From Pseudarthrobacter sp. W1I19 (GTDB lineage: Bacteria; Actinomycetota; Actinomycetes; Actinomycetales; Micrococcaceae), in assembly GCF_030817835.1 (NCBI RefSeq), contig NZ_JAUSZR010000001.1, positions 868,001 through 932,000 of the forward strand: a stretch of 64,000 nucleotides of DNA, in the 5' to 3' direction. The number at the start of each line of letters is the position of its first letter. The first letter of the stretch is position 1. The position numbers and the translations under genes are program-made. The notes below the pieces were generated by a model. It saw only the letters and a program-made list of their open reading frames with translations, searched no databases and was not told the DNA's origin. Of the stretch, positions 7,910 through 17,452 are shown piece after piece.

Positions 7910-10064
7910 ATATCGCAATCGACTCTGGCCATTGGTCGTGCCACAAAAGCCAAGCGGGGAAAGCCTGGACTTCGGCCGGATATTCAAGGGCTGCGCGCCT
8001 TCGCTGTAATTGTCGTCATCCTTGACCACATGATTCATTGGCCCAACGGCGGGTTTATAGGGGTTGACATTTTCTTCGTAATCTCCGGCTTCCTGATCAC
8101 CGGGCACCTGCTTCGAGAGTATGAAAAGAGCGGGCACATCTCTTTCGTACAGTTCTACAAGAAGCGCGCGAAGCGCATCCTGCCCGCCGCCGTGCTAGTC
8201 CTGATCGTGACTGTAGTGGCGTCGTATGCCGTCCTCAATGCTGCCAAATTCCGAGAGGCCATTTGGGATGCAGCCTGGGCGCTCTTCTTCGGAGCCAACT
8301 GGCGCTTCGCTGCCATCGGCACCGACTACTTTCAGGTCGACGGGCCTGTGTCGCCGCTACAGCACTTTTGGTCGCTGGCCGTCGAAGAACAGTTCTACTT
8401 TGTCTGGCCGTGGCTACTGCTCGGTGCCTTCTTCCTGTTCACGCGGAGGCCGCAGACACGCCCCAACGCTATCGCCGGTATCGCGATTGCGGTTGTCAGC
8501 GTCTTGTCCCTCACCTGGGCCGTCGTCGAGACTTCCGCAAACCCAGGGCTTGCCTACTTCTCAACTTTTTCCCGAGCTTGGGAATTGGGCGTCGGAGCGG
8601 GGCTGGCTTGCGCCGTGCCGCTTTTAGAGCGGGTATCTGATAGCAGTCGCCCGATCATCGCCTGGTTTGGAGCCGCGGGCCTCGTGGCTTCGCTGTTCGT
8701 CGTAAGTGAATCGGCGGGCTTCCCGGCACCTGCTGCAATGCTGCCGGTGATTTCAGCTGCCCTTCTCATCGCGGCCGGTACGGGCGCCCCAGCACATGGA
8801 ACGTTGGTCGTGTTGACTAACCCGGTGAGCAGGTATGTAGGTGACATTTCATACTCTCTCTACCTGTGGCACTTCCCCGTGATTGTGTTCGGTGCCGCGC
8901 TCGTACCGAATCCGGATATCCTCTATTACGCCGTTCTCGCGGCAATCCTCGTCCTGCTCGCCGTCTTCGCTTACCACCTTGTGGAGGACCCGATTCGGAA
9001 GTCGGGGTGGCTAAGCGGAAAGAAGGGAAAGCAGGGGATCCAGCGGCACCCGCTTTCCGGCCGCTACAAGCTGACAAGCCTCGCTTTCCTCGCAACGGTC
9101 ACTGCAGCGGTAGTGGGGATGGCGCTGGCGGTGGCACCACCTCAGCCTGCGGCGCCGACTGCCATGCCGCTTATCGGCTCCGTTACACCTACCGCATCAA
9201 CTCCAGCATCAACTCCAGCATTCAGCCCCGAGCTTGCCGAGGTGCAAAAAGGGATTCAGGCAGCGACCCGTGCGACGGAATGGCCTGTGCTGTCGCCTGC
9301 TGTCGAGGATTTAGGGACGGAATCATGGGGCAAACAGATGGAAACAGTGTCCTGCGTGAATGTCCAAGTCGACACCGTGGAGAAGTGCTTCTTCGAAAAT
9401 TCCGGCGCAACAAAGACTGCTGTTCTCTACGGCGACTCATTTGCGATGGCTTGGAGTCCCGGCATCAAGGCAGCATTGGCCGGCAGTGGTTATAACCTTC
9501 AGATGCTTACCCGCGCCCAGTGCCCCGCCGCGCTCGTGTCTGTTACTGGCGATGGGAGGAAGGCATTCCCCGAATGCGACGCACACCACGATTGGGCCAG
9601 CAGCGTTATAGGCACGATGAGGCCAGACTTGCTTATCATGGCGTCCGCAGAGATCACCCTTGGGCGACTGGCATCCGGAGCTACAGGTGGCGACGCCATA
9701 ACCGAGTATGCGAACGGCATGAAAGCTGCACTCCAGACCCTGGTCCCAAGCGCCGGTGCGGTCGTGGTGCTTTCGTCGCCTCCTGGCGGTCAGAATCTCC
9801 AAACATGCGTGACAAAAGTATCGAAGCCTGCCGACTTGTTCGACAACTATCACTAGTGAATAGGGCAATTTTGTAGACAAGGAGCGGGCCGCGTCTGAAG
9901 CTTCATCTGCTAACTATGTAGATACACGAGAGTGGTTCTGTGTTGAATTCGGGGCTTGCCCGGCCTTTGTCGGGAATACGCCGATCCGCGTGGACTCCGC
10001 GCACCTATCGATTCAATATTCAACTAGCCTAGCGCCTGTTATACGAGCGGCGATACTACCCTGA
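7910..10064 (+). pseudogene. Acyltransferase-3/SGNH O-acyltransferase, broken by three lesions
   Basis: This was an OafA/OatA-type envelope glycan O-acyltransferase: about ten membrane helices plus an extracytoplasmic SGNH esterase domain. Lesion 1: the reading frame back to the stop at 7886 has no ATG, GTG or TTG ahead of the essential R-P-D-I-Q-G-L-R...D-H segment. ATA at 7910, behind GGGGGA, looks like a mutated ATG; the later ATG at 8030 would omit the conserved Arg and His. Lesion 2: about 9836 an extra base shifts frame after K-P-A-D, ending the frame at 9856. Lesion 3: an in-frame TAG at 9861 in the original frame. Beyond it the frame stays intact to 10064 and encodes Y-V-D-T-R-E-W-F-C and the catalytic D-S-A-H-L block. 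The SGNH Asp-Ser (G-D-S-F) is upstream. Confidence 0.8.
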
Positions 10065-10731
10065 TGGTAGCCAGAACTGGCGACCCCAATCTGGCAACCG
10101 AAAGGAACATCGATACTCCTATCGATGTTACGTCCGGACAGGCTGACGACGCAGTGCGCTGGACGAGGCTACATGCTACCGTCGCTCTGGAAAAGGCGGA
10201 CGAAAGACCTTCTATCCGCATGTCGCGTGGATATGGTAGGAACTGGACACGACCGAGCCGGGGCCGCTTATTCCAACGGAGCTTCAAGCTGCCCAATGAG
10301 GCCTCCACACGTAAGACATGCAGAAGCCGAGGGATGTTCCAATGCCCTCGTCTTGGCCAAGAACGCCACTGGGGGATCGCGCCAGCCCGAGGCCACTTCG
10401 CCAAGACAAAAGGCACGAACCGGAAGCACCGGCTAACAATACGAATTAAAAGCAACTAACAGCGAGTTTCTTGCTCATAATTGGGCGACGTCGTGCGGAA
10501 TGATCCTGGTCGAGGCCTGCGCAAAGAAAATTACAGGCATCCTGGTCTTTTCAGAGGATGTCGATTGCTGGACAAGGGTTTGGCAATTGGCGCCCACATG
10601 AATATGTCGTAGCGGACGAATACGGGGGCGTTGATTCTAGGCGCGTAAACGTCAGTCTTTTTTGGAGCGTTTTTATAGTTTTCCTAATAAGGCTGGGATT
10701 CGGTTGGGCCCTGCATAGTAAAGGATGACCA
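10065..10731. other. No gene seen between the acyltransferase relic and the beta-helix gene
   Basis: Overlapping frames of about 100-140 residues occur on both strands but have basic, uneven composition, poor ribosome sites and no recognised domain. The stretch holds one perfect inverted repeat (listed separately) and becomes AT-richer near 10650-10700. It is probably decayed sequence plus the 3' flank of the leftward gene. Confidence 0.4.
10106..10129. repeat. Perfect 10-bp inverted repeat
   Basis: AACATCGATA, a CTCC spacer and TATCGATGTT form a perfect palindrome with a 4-nt loop. No T-tract follows it. It could be an operator or a folded relic; function is unknown. Confidence 0.45.
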
Positions 10732-12483
10732 CTACGCCTTGAAGTGAGTGACGGTCACGGAAATCATCAGGTCCACCACCTTGCCCCGCAACGCTTGGCC
10801 GGGTATGTCAACTTCTGCGGTGCCAGTGGCGGTCACAGGGGAAAGTAGCGTGATAGCGGGTGCCGTGCCACTATAAACCACTGCCGTAGATGCCTGAACG
10901 TTGCTACATTTCCCCACTATCCCGGCACCGTCCCTTACGTTGGTGGAACCACTGGGCAAGGGAATGCCTCCGATGCGAAGCGAACCTGCGAACGCAGTGG
11001 TGGAGTCGAGAGTCGCTTGGATTCGGATGAAGTAGGTTGCCGTGTCGCCATTTACCACCATGCGACCGGTTCTGGTGCCGTAGCTATGAACCCCCGCGCC
11101 CATTGAGCCGTATATGGTGGGAGTGAAGTTGCTACCCCCCTGTTGAATGCCTCCCCGGTATTCAAGGGAGTCTGCCGTCGTCCCCTGCTCGCCGACAACA
11201 TAGCCTTGGTTCTTATTGTTCCGGGAATCCACATTTGTGGCAGGTCCGTTTAAAAATTTTTGAGGAGCGGCGGTAAGACCCGAAACGCGGGTCCGGTCGA
11301 TAACCGCGCCCACGCCCGCAGTGTTGTCGAAAACTGCGCCAGGGTAGGCGGTTGCAAGGTCGATGGGCAAGAGGCTGCTTGCCCATGTTGCCCGACAGTC
11401 CAGGAAATTGGGCCGCTCCGTATAGGCCGTTCCGTTGCTGCGGATCATGTAGTGCGTCCGGAATGTGTCAGCAATGCACCCGCGCAGAGTTGACGGCCCA
11501 GTCAGGTCGAAGCCGATGGAACTGGGGTATCGCGATGTCATCTGCTGTCCGCCCGACCAATTGGGCCCGATCCAGGGGTGGCAAGCCTCCCAGAGATTCG
11601 CCTTGAAGTCCTTGGCGAAGACGGTGATGTCACGCGCAAACACATCCCGGAAGTGGCAGTCCCCCATATTGGCCTCAATGCCGACGTTATCCTCCACATT
11701 AGTGTCCGTCGTGTTCAGCAGGGTGAGGTTATGAGTAAGCATTTGTGCGCCAATGGGGCCGGTGTAGAGGAATCGCTTGATAGCATTCTTTATCGTCAGT
11801 CCGTCCCCGAGTTCAAACCCTATTACCTGATTGACGACAATGGCGCGGTCCACTTTCAAATTCGCATCGATAGTTCCTTTGCCGGTGATGAATTTACCTT
11901 CGGCATACAAGTAAGGAACGAGGTCAGGGTCAAACGTGATGAAGTCCGCCATGGAGGTCCAGGCGATCAGGGTCCCGTCGATGATCAGACTGTTCTGCTT
12001 GTCAATAAGGAGTGGCGTGTCGAACCGGTAGTCGCCGGGCGGAAAATAAAACGTCTTTCCGGGGTTCGCATCCAGAGCCGCTTTGATCGCGACGGTTTGT
12101 GATGCGGCTGTTCCCCGGCTGACACCGAAGTCAATTATGTTAAGAATATCGCGCTTTGCTAGTGCGATCTGTGCAGGGCTGCCGGTCCTTTCGATCTCAC
12201 TGCCATAAGTTGCTGAAAGATCAGGAAGTTGGGTGGGAATTAGCTTCGCAGTTGCGTCGAGAGTTGCGACGCCTGAAGGCGAGCCTTTCTCGGCCACGGG
12301 GACATAAGTGTTTGGCAGTGTCTTATCTCCGGGTGCAGCTTGGGCACTTTTGGCAGCCATAGCTGATACTGCGGACGCACCAGTGAACGCCGTGACCAGG
12401 GTCCCGAAGCGGAGAAGGCCACGCCGTTTGACCCCGCGATCGTTTCGCTCTGCCGAATCACTCTGTTCAGTCTCTTTGACCAT
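10732..12483 (-). CDS. Secreted right-handed beta-helix protein with Tat-type signal
   Basis: 583 residues. The N-terminus has K-R-R-G-L-L-R-F followed by a hydrophobic stretch and an A-K-S-A-Q-A-A-P cleavage region (about residue 50), consistent with Tat export. The mature part starts with a linker (V-A-E-K-G-S-P-S-G-V-A-T-L-D) and then D-F-G-V-S-R-G-T-A-A-S-Q-T-V-A-I-K-A-A-L with Y-F-P-P-G-D-Y, the opening signature of the pectate-lyase superfamily seen in GH28-related proteins and phage tailspikes. The last 120 residues are beta-rich. Together with the neighbouring polysaccharide genes it may bind or cleave an extracellular glycan. The substrate cannot be read from sequence and catalytic residues were not identified. 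Confidence 0.7.
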   Translation of the reverse strand: MVKETEQSDSAERNDRGVKRRGLLRFGTLVTAFTGASAVSAMAAKSAQAAPGDKTLPNTYVPVAEKGSPSGVATLDATAKLIPTQLPDLSATYGSEIERTGSPAQIALAKRDILNIIDFGVSRGTAASQTVAIKAALDANPGKTFYFPPGDYRFDTPLLIDKQNSLIIDGTLIAWTSMADFITFDPDLVPYLYAEGKFITGKGTIDANLKVDRAIVVNQVIGFELGDGLTIKNAIKRFLYTGPIGAQMLTHNLTLLNTTDTNVEDNVGIEANMGDCHFRDVFARDITVFAKDFKANLWEACHPWIGPNWSGGQQMTSRYPSSIGFDLTGPSTLRGCIADTFRTHYMIRSNGTAYTERPNFLDCRATWASSLLPIDLATAYPGAVFDNTAGVGAVIDRTRVSGLTAAPQKFLNGPATNVDSRNNKNQGYVVGEQGTTADSLEYRGGIQQGGSNFTPTIYGSMGAGVHSYGTRTGRMVVNGDTATYFIRIQATLDSTTAFAGSLRIGGIPLPSGSTNVRDGAGIVGKCSNVQASTAVVYSGTAPAITLLSPVTATGTAEVDIPGQALRGKVVDLMISVTVTHFKA

Positions 12484-12780
12484 ATCCAGAAGCTATGTGC
12501 TCGGAATATGTGCGAACCAGAGTGGAACTTACCCGTCTTGTTGGGGACAGAGTACTCAGGTGGGACAGGAGTTACTCGGGCTGCGCGCGGTGGAATCGCG
12601 ATTAGGACCTCTCACCATTGATGTGAAGCGCTGATTCTACTTGGTCGGTACTCAGTCGGGCTCTTTGGCCTCCTGCTGCACAGATCTTGACCAAATCCTC
12701 CGCCGAGCCTTCGGCCAATGCTGAGCTTCCTGTCGTAGCTTGGGGTCCAACAGGGCAGGACATCACAAGGGAGTGGCGGA
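12484..12780. other. Non-coding stretch, promoter side of two genes
   Basis: This contains the upstream region of the leftward beta-helix gene and, from about 12670, a sequence that recurs ahead of the second small-peptide copy at 24300-24406 (GTAGCTTGGGGTCCA and GGGCAGGACATCAC are shared). The duplicated segment therefore includes the promoter and ribosome-site region of the small peptide, not just its codons. Confidence 0.5.
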
Positions 12781-12885
12781 ATGACTATCACCGAATACGC
12801 CGTAGCACTGGGCGGCATGCTGGCATCATTGGCGGGCGCGGGACTCCTGGCTGCAGCGCTGATAAAGGCGAAGGCCCGCCATTAG
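12781..12885 (+). CDS. 34-residue hydrophobic peptide, copy A
   Basis: The ATG follows AAGGGAG (12767-12773) with a 7-nt spacer, a near-ideal ribosome site. The peptide M-T-I-T-E-Y-A-V-A-L-G-G-M-L has one hydrophobic helix spanning most of its length and a basic end (L-I-K-A-K-A-R-H). Its stop overlaps the end of the convergent lrp gene by 4 nt. A second copy at 24407 keeps the first 30 codons open, with both silent and conservative changes. It may be a small membrane protein or toxin-like peptide; no family is recognised. Confidence 0.55.
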   Translation: MTITEYAVALGGMLASLAGAGLLAAALIKAKARH

Positions 12886-13352
12886 GAATAGCGCGTATCG
12901 AGGTCCTCAAACACCAGGAACGTTTGGGTGTCGAGGACACCTGGCATGGCCTGCAGCTGGTCGAAGATGACCCGTCTCAGGTCGATGTTGTCCACGGCGC
13001 GTACCAGCAGGATTACGTCGAAGTCGCCGCCTACCAGGGCAACGTGGTGGACCTCCGGGATGGCGCCGAGCTGGTCGCGCAGCTCCCGCCAGGCATCCTG
13101 CTTTAGCTTCAGCGTCACATAGGCGGACGAGCGCAGCCCGGCCTTGATCGGGTCCACCAGCGCCGTGAACCTAGACAGCACGCCCTCGCTCGTGAGCCTG
13201 CCGATCCGGGTGTACGCATGCGCGCGGGAGATGTGGACGTTCTCCGCCACCTGCGTGACGGACATCCGGCCGTCCCGGGTCAGCTCCGAAATGATCCTGC
13301 GGTCGATGTCATCCAGCGGGACTGGCTCAGTCCCCGCATCCCTGCTTGCCAT
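12882..13352 (-). CDS. Lrp/AsnC-family transcriptional regulator
   Basis: 156 residues from M-A-S-R-D; an in-frame GTG three codons earlier is an alternative start. An N-terminal winged helix-turn-helix opens with D-D-I-D-R-R-I-I-S-E-L-T-R-D-G-R and includes V-T-Q-V-A-E-N-V-H-I-S-R-A-H-A-Y. It is followed by the RAM ligand-binding domain with the V-A-L-V-G-G-D-F-D-V-I-L signature. Lrp proteins sense amino acids or keto acids; next to a branched-chain-type keto-acid dehydrogenase operon this one may act as its BkdR-like regulator, although other regulator genes lie between. A decayed copy of its 3' half lies at 24.5 kb. Confidence 0.9.
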   Translation of the reverse strand: MASRDAGTEPVPLDDIDRRIISELTRDGRMSVTQVAENVHISRAHAYTRIGRLTSEGVLSRFTALVDPIKAGLRSSAYVTLKLKQDAWRELRDQLGAIPEVHHVALVGGDFDVILLVRAVDNIDLRRVIFDQLQAMPGVLDTQTFLVFEDLDTRYS

Positions 13353-13583
13353 TGTCCACAACGCCTGTCAGTCAGCCAACTCACATCTGCAATTCGTCTT
13401 TCAGTGTAGATGAAAGCCTTCAGGCGTCTGCGGTTGCAGCCGAAGCTGAATACGAAAGCTCACGCAAATAGACGGGCAGCGTGCAGAGTGACTCCGTAAG
13501 GTGGACCGCAGGCGACCCCGGGATGCCGCGCGTCACCAAGGCAGGCGGACCAGAAACCGGGTGCAGGCTTGCCGGTCAATCAG

Positions 13584-13823
13584 TCAGCGCGGGGACGAGG
13601 CCTCGCTGCGGAGGGCATCATGCCGCTCCGCCTCACTGCGGATGAAGTCGCAGTCGCTGGGGGAGAGGACCGTTTCACCGTGCCGGTCCTGGTCCAACTC
13701 CGCTCCCGTGGCCTTACTGATCGCTGCCACCACGGCCCGGGGAAGGATCACACACCCGGGATTATCAACAAACCATTGCCGTGTTTCTGAATCCAGCCGG
13801 TCCCACAGCTTTTCGATCCCCAT
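13584..13823 (-). CDS. Small conserved-looking protein of unknown function
   Basis: The ATG at 13823 has GGGAG 8 nt upstream; the frame runs further up to 14072, but those residues look non-coding. The 79-residue product M-G-I-E-K-L-W-D-R-L is soluble and amphipathic, with a L-D-S-E-T-R-Q-W-F-V-D-N-P-G-C segment, then a helix (V-V-A-A-I-S-K-A-T-G) and an acidic, Ser-rich end. I do not recognise the family. It lies between the Lrp and ArsR regulators, on the same strand as both. Confidence 0.55.
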   Translation of the reverse strand: MGIEKLWDRLDSETRQWFVDNPGCVILPRAVVAAISKATGAELDQDRHGETVLSPSDCDFIRSEAERHDALRSEASSPR

Positions 13824-14229
13824 GACGGTTGCTCCCACCCATTTGTGATTCCCGTGTATGAAATGCCGCCCCGGCCCCCCGCAAGCCGAGGCAGTTGTTG
13901 TTCTCCAACTCCCCATCTTCCGCGACGACAGTGGACGCGGAGAGTAATGGAGAGGCGGAGAGAACCACGCTGTCCCCTCCGCGTCCATCCCGCACCAAGA
14001 ACCCCCAATAAAGGAAACCCTGCCACTTGGTGCGAAGCCTTCTCCTGGTCTAAAGGAGAAGAAACTCAACAAAACGGACGAATTGACGTTTTGGTCAACT
14101 CATTCAAGAAGTCTCGTCCTGCGGCAGGCGAAGGTCAACACAATTTTTTATCAAGGCCCATGCGTGACGCGAAGGCCGCTCGGGGCGGCCTGGTGGGACA
14201 GGCAGGGCCTGTCCGGGGACCTGCACGGC
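13824..14229. other. About 400 bp with no gene seen
   Basis: No frame here has both a ribosome site and a protein-like composition. It separates the ArsR gene from the small unknown protein on the same strand and probably holds the latter's promoter. Confidence 0.4.
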
Positions 14230-14844
14230 TCAGTCCTCGCTGCCGTCCTCGCCGATGCGCAGTTCCTCCAGTGCGGCTTCCAGGAGCGTCATTTTGCAGG
14301 TGCGGGCCACCGTGATGAGCCGTCCGGCTGCCGCCTCGGGGCTGCAGCCCGTCCGCGCAGCCATCGCCTGGCACGCGTCCGCGATCACCGAACGCGAAAC
14401 CAGTGCAGCTTCCGGCGCCGAAAACCGCTCGCCCCACAGGGACGTGAACGGCTGCACTTCCGGCGTGGGGCGCAGGGAACTGACCGCCTCCCCCGTCCGG
14501 GCCTGAAGCACCGACCTGGCAGCGGCCAGCAGTCCGGCTGCTTCCGGGTACGCCAGCCGGTAGACCAGCCGGCCACTGGACCGGAGACACTTGATCAGGT
14601 GCTGCCCGCGCATCTGGGTCAGATGCCGGGACAAGTGCGAGGGCTTCAGCCCAGTGCCGTCGCACAGCTCCGGGATGGTGCACTCACCCTCGGTGAGCAG
14701 CTCCAAGATCTGCGCCCGGGCCGGGTGTGCCACGGCCTTGAACAGCTCCGCCGCAGCATCCATAGACCCGCCGGCGTGCCCGTCGGGAACAGGTTCCACC
14801 GCAAGGGCCTGCTGGCTCTCCGTCCCCACGTCATAGCTGCTCAT
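14230..14844 (-). CDS. ArsR-type winged-helix regulator with C-terminal ANTAR-like helices
   Basis: 204 residues. Residues about 28-110 are an ArsR winged helix: L-F-K-A-V-A-H-P-A-R-A-Q-I-L-E-L-L, C-T-I-P-E-L-C and L-S-R-H-L-T-Q-M-R. No ArsR-type cysteine metal box is obvious beyond single Cys residues. The C-terminal 70 residues, V-I-A-D-A-C-Q-A-M-A-A-R-T-G-C-S-P-E-A-A-A, have the alternating helix pattern of ANTAR RNA-binding domains, although the match is weak. AAAGGAG lies 8 nt before the ATG. The gene is divergent from the E1alpha gene across a 264-bp intergenic region, so it may control that operon. Confidence 0.8.
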   Translation of the reverse strand: MSSYDVGTESQQALAVEPVPDGHAGGSMDAAAELFKAVAHPARAQILELLTEGECTIPELCDGTGLKPSHLSRHLTQMRGQHLIKCLRSSGRLVYRLAYPEAAGLLAAARSVLQARTGEAVSSLRPTPEVQPFTSLWGERFSAPEAALVSRSVIADACQAMAARTGCSPEAAAGRLITVARTCKMTLLEAALEELRIGEDGSED

Positions 14845-15108
14845 GCGCGTCGCTCCTTTGGGCCCCTATATGCCATTATCCTCCGCCCCCGGTCCGCCGA
14901 CCTGAAAAACAGCCCCCTGCATCTCAGTATTTGCCCCCTCATTTCCAATTTGTCCATGGCCAGCTTCAGTAAGCTGGCTCACAAAGACAATTCGTCTCCG
15001 TGCGCAGCCAGAATCAAGCAGCTTCTCCACGATTCCTCCAGATGCTGGATACGAAACCTGCTGCGGGCAGATACTGGGAAGGAATAGTGGCAACAGAAGG
15101 ACGGAACA

Positions 15109-16338
15109 ATGACGATCTCCGCAGACCACACCGCACGCGAGCATGCCAGCCCGGTGCCGGCAGAGGATGCCCTCGCCGAGGCTGCCAAGAAGTTCGGCAT
15201 CACGGCCGAGGACTACATGCTCCCGGCCCGGCACCAGATCGAAATGGTGGACCCCGAGGGCCGGCTCAAGCCCGAAGGCGAGCAGGGCACCGAACCCGGC
15301 CACGAGTACCCCTTGCCCGGCGATGAGGAACTGCTGGCCGCATACGAACAGCTCGTCGTCGGCCGCCGCGTCAATGACCAGAACTCGGCACTGGTCCGGC
15401 AGGGCCGCATGGCCGTGTACCCGTCCAGCCACGGCCAGGAAGCCTGCCAGGTGGCGGCCGCCCTGTGCCTGTCCGACGGCGACTGGATGTTCCCCACGTA
15501 CCGCGACGCCGTGGCCGTGATGACCCGCGGCGTGGACCCCGTGCAGGTGATGACCATCTTCCGCGGCGACTGGCACGGCGGGTTCGATCCCCTCAAGCAC
15601 AAGGTGGGCATCCAGTGCACGCCGCTGACCACCCAGCTGCTGCACGCCGTGGGTGTGGCCCACGCCGCCAAGCTCCGCGGCGAGGACACCGTGGTGCTGG
15701 CAATGTGCGGCGACGGCGCCACCAGCGAAGGCGACTTCCACGAGGCCCTGAACTTCGCCGCCGTCTTCCACCTGCCCGTCATCTTCTTCGTCCAGAACAA
15801 CAAGTACGCCATCTCGGTGCCGCTGGCACACCAGTCCGTGGCGCCGTCGCTCGCGCACAAGGCCGTGGGCTACGGCATGGCCGGCGAACGCGTGGACGGC
15901 AACGACGTGGTGGCGCTCCTCGCGGTCCTGGACCGGGCCGTGAAACTGGCCCGGGAAGGCTCCGGCCCCCTGCTGGTTGAGGCCAACACGTACCGCATGC
16001 AGGCCCACACCAATGCCGACGACGACACCCGCTACCGCGAGAGCGCTGAAGTTGCCGAGTGGCGGGCGAAGGACCCGGTGAACCGGATGCGCGCCTACCT
16101 GACGGACCGCGGCCTGCTGGACGACTCCGTTGAGGCGCGGATTGCTTCGCACGCCGAAGCGGTGGCCACCCAGCTGCGTGAAGGACTCAGCGAGGACGTG
16201 CCGGTGGACCCGCAGGAGCTCTTCCGCCACGTCTTCGCCAAGCAAACGCCGCAGTTGAAGGAACAGTCCGCCCTGCTCGCCGACGAACTCGCCCGCGACG
16301 CAGCAGCCGCATCATCTACTGAGGAGGCCGGCAAGTGA
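15109..16338 (+). CDS. pdhA: 2-oxo-acid dehydrogenase E1 alpha subunit
   Basis: 409 residues, full length. The thiamine-diphosphate motif begins G-D-G-A-T-S-E-G at 201 and ends with N-N at 230-231, the standard spacing. The N-terminal part (A-E-D-Y-M-L-P-A-R-H-Q-I-E-M-V) matches Gram-positive pyruvate/branched-chain E1 alpha proteins. It decarboxylates a 2-oxo acid and, with E1 beta and E2, forms acyl-CoA. The next gene overlaps its stop by 4 nt (GTGA). No E3 gene lies nearby, so lipoamide dehydrogenase must come from elsewhere. Pyruvate versus branched-chain specificity cannot be settled here; the adjacent Lrp regulator favours branched-chain use. Confidence 0.9.
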   Translation: MTISADHTAREHASPVPAEDALAEAAKKFGITAEDYMLPARHQIEMVDPEGRLKPEGEQGTEPGHEYPLPGDEELLAAYEQLVVGRRVNDQNSALVRQGRMAVYPSSHGQEACQVAAALCLSDGDWMFPTYRDAVAVMTRGVDPVQVMTIFRGDWHGGFDPLKHKVGIQCTPLTTQLLHAVGVAHAAKLRGEDTVVLAMCGDGATSEGDFHEALNFAAVFHLPVIFFVQNNKYAISVPLAHQSVAPSLAHKAVGYGMAGERVDGNDVVALLAVLDRAVKLAREGSGPLLVEANTYRMQAHTNADDDTRYRESAEVAEWRAKDPVNRMRAYLTDRGLLDDSVEARIASHAEAVATQLREGLSEDVPVDPQELFRHVFAKQTPQLKEQSALLADELARDAAAASSTEEAGK

Positions 16339-17447
16339 GCCCCACCATCACCACCTCGTCCGAGGCCAACGGCAACGTTTCTGCCGCTACCGCCCGGGCA
16401 GCAGCCTCCGCCGCTGCGTCTGCCGAAGCGGCCGGCCCGCAGCCGGTCACTCTTGCCAAGGCATTGAACACGGCTTTGGTTGATGCCATGCAGGCGGACC
16501 CGTCAGTCCTGGTGTTCGGCGAGGACGTGGGGACGCTGGGCGGGGTGTTCCGGATTACCGACGGGCTCACCGCTACGTTCGGGGAGCAGCGCTGCTTCGA
16601 CACCCCGCTGGCCGAGTCCGGCATTGTGGGCATGGCCGTGGGCATGGCCATCAACGGGATGCGACCGGTGATCGAGATGCAGTTCGATGCGTTTGCCTAC
16701 CCGGCATTTGAGCAGATCGTCAGCCACGTGGCCAAGATGCACAACCGTACCCGCGGCGCGGTGAAGCTGCCTCTTGTTATTCGTGTGCCCTACGGCGGCG
16801 GCATCGGGGGAGTGGAGCACCACTGCGATTCCTCCGAGGCCTACTACGCCCACACCGCCGGCCTGAAGGTGTTCACCCCCGCCACCGTGGCGGACGGGTA
16901 CCGGATGCTCCGCGAAGCCATCGACTCGGACGATCCCGTGGTGTTTATGGAGCCCAAGAAGCTCTACTGGTCCAAGGACCTGGTGGATTTGCCTGCGCTG
17001 CGGTCCTCTTACGTGGAAGGCACGACGGCGGGCCTTGCCACTGAAGGGCGCGCCGCCGTCGCGCGTCCCGGCACTGATGCGACGCTGATCGCCTATGGCC
17101 CGTCCGTCCCCACCGCGCTCGCCGCGGCCGAGGCGGCTGCATTGGAGGGGCGCTCGCTGGAGGTCATCGACGTGCGGACGATTGTGCCGTTCGACGACGC
17201 CACTGTCTGTGAGTCGGTGCGGAAGACCGGCCGGGCCGTGGTGATCGCCGAGGCGCACGGGTTCGCATCCGTGTCCTCCGAGATCGTGGCCCGGGTGCAG
17301 GAGCGATGCTTCCACTACCTGGCCGCCCCCATCCGCCGCGTCGCCGGGTTCGACATCCCGTACCCGGCGCCCAAGCTTGAGAAGTACTACCTGCCCGGCG
17401 TGGACCGCATCCTCGACGCCGTCGACGACCTTCAGTGGGAGAACTGA
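16335..17447 (+). CDS. 2-oxo-acid dehydrogenase E1 beta subunit
   Basis: 370 residues from a GTG inside the E1 alpha stop (GTGA overlap). The first 35 residues are an Ala/Ser-rich extension absent from most homologues; the conserved part starts at V-T-L-A-K-A-L-N-T-A-L. F-G-E-D-V-G and the V-P-Y-G-G-G-I-G-G-V-E-H-H segment belong to the E1 beta pyrimidine-domain family, and E-A-H-G-F lies in the C-terminal transketolase domain. It pairs with E1 alpha to form the alpha2beta2 decarboxylase. The operon continues into E2 five nucleotides on. Confidence 0.9.
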   Translation: MSPTITTSSEANGNVSAATARAAASAAASAEAAGPQPVTLAKALNTALVDAMQADPSVLVFGEDVGTLGGVFRITDGLTATFGEQRCFDTPLAESGIVGMAVGMAINGMRPVIEMQFDAFAYPAFEQIVSHVAKMHNRTRGAVKLPLVIRVPYGGGIGGVEHHCDSSEAYYAHTAGLKVFTPATVADGYRMLREAIDSDDPVVFMEPKKLYWSKDLVDLPALRSSYVEGTTAGLATEGRAAVARPGTDATLIAYGPSVPTALAAAEAAALEGRSLEVIDVRTIVPFDDATVCESVRKTGRAVVIAEAHGFASVSSEIVARVQERCFHYLAAPIRRVAGFDIPYPAPKLEKYYLPGVDRILDAVDDLQWEN

Positions 17448-17452
17448 TTTTT

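Noticed and set aside
8030..9856. Taking the acyltransferase as an intact gene from the ATG at 8030
   Set aside because: That version lacks the family's essential N-terminal Arg/His segment and the SGNH D-x-x-H, both of which are encoded just outside it.
10065..10459. Overlapping frames on both strands after the acyltransferase relic
   Set aside because: No ribosome site, no domain and mutually overlapping; treated as non-coding.
14866..16245. A 459-codon His/Val/Gly-rich frame on the minus strand
   Set aside because: Antisense shadow of E1 alpha, which carries a complete thiamine-diphosphate motif.
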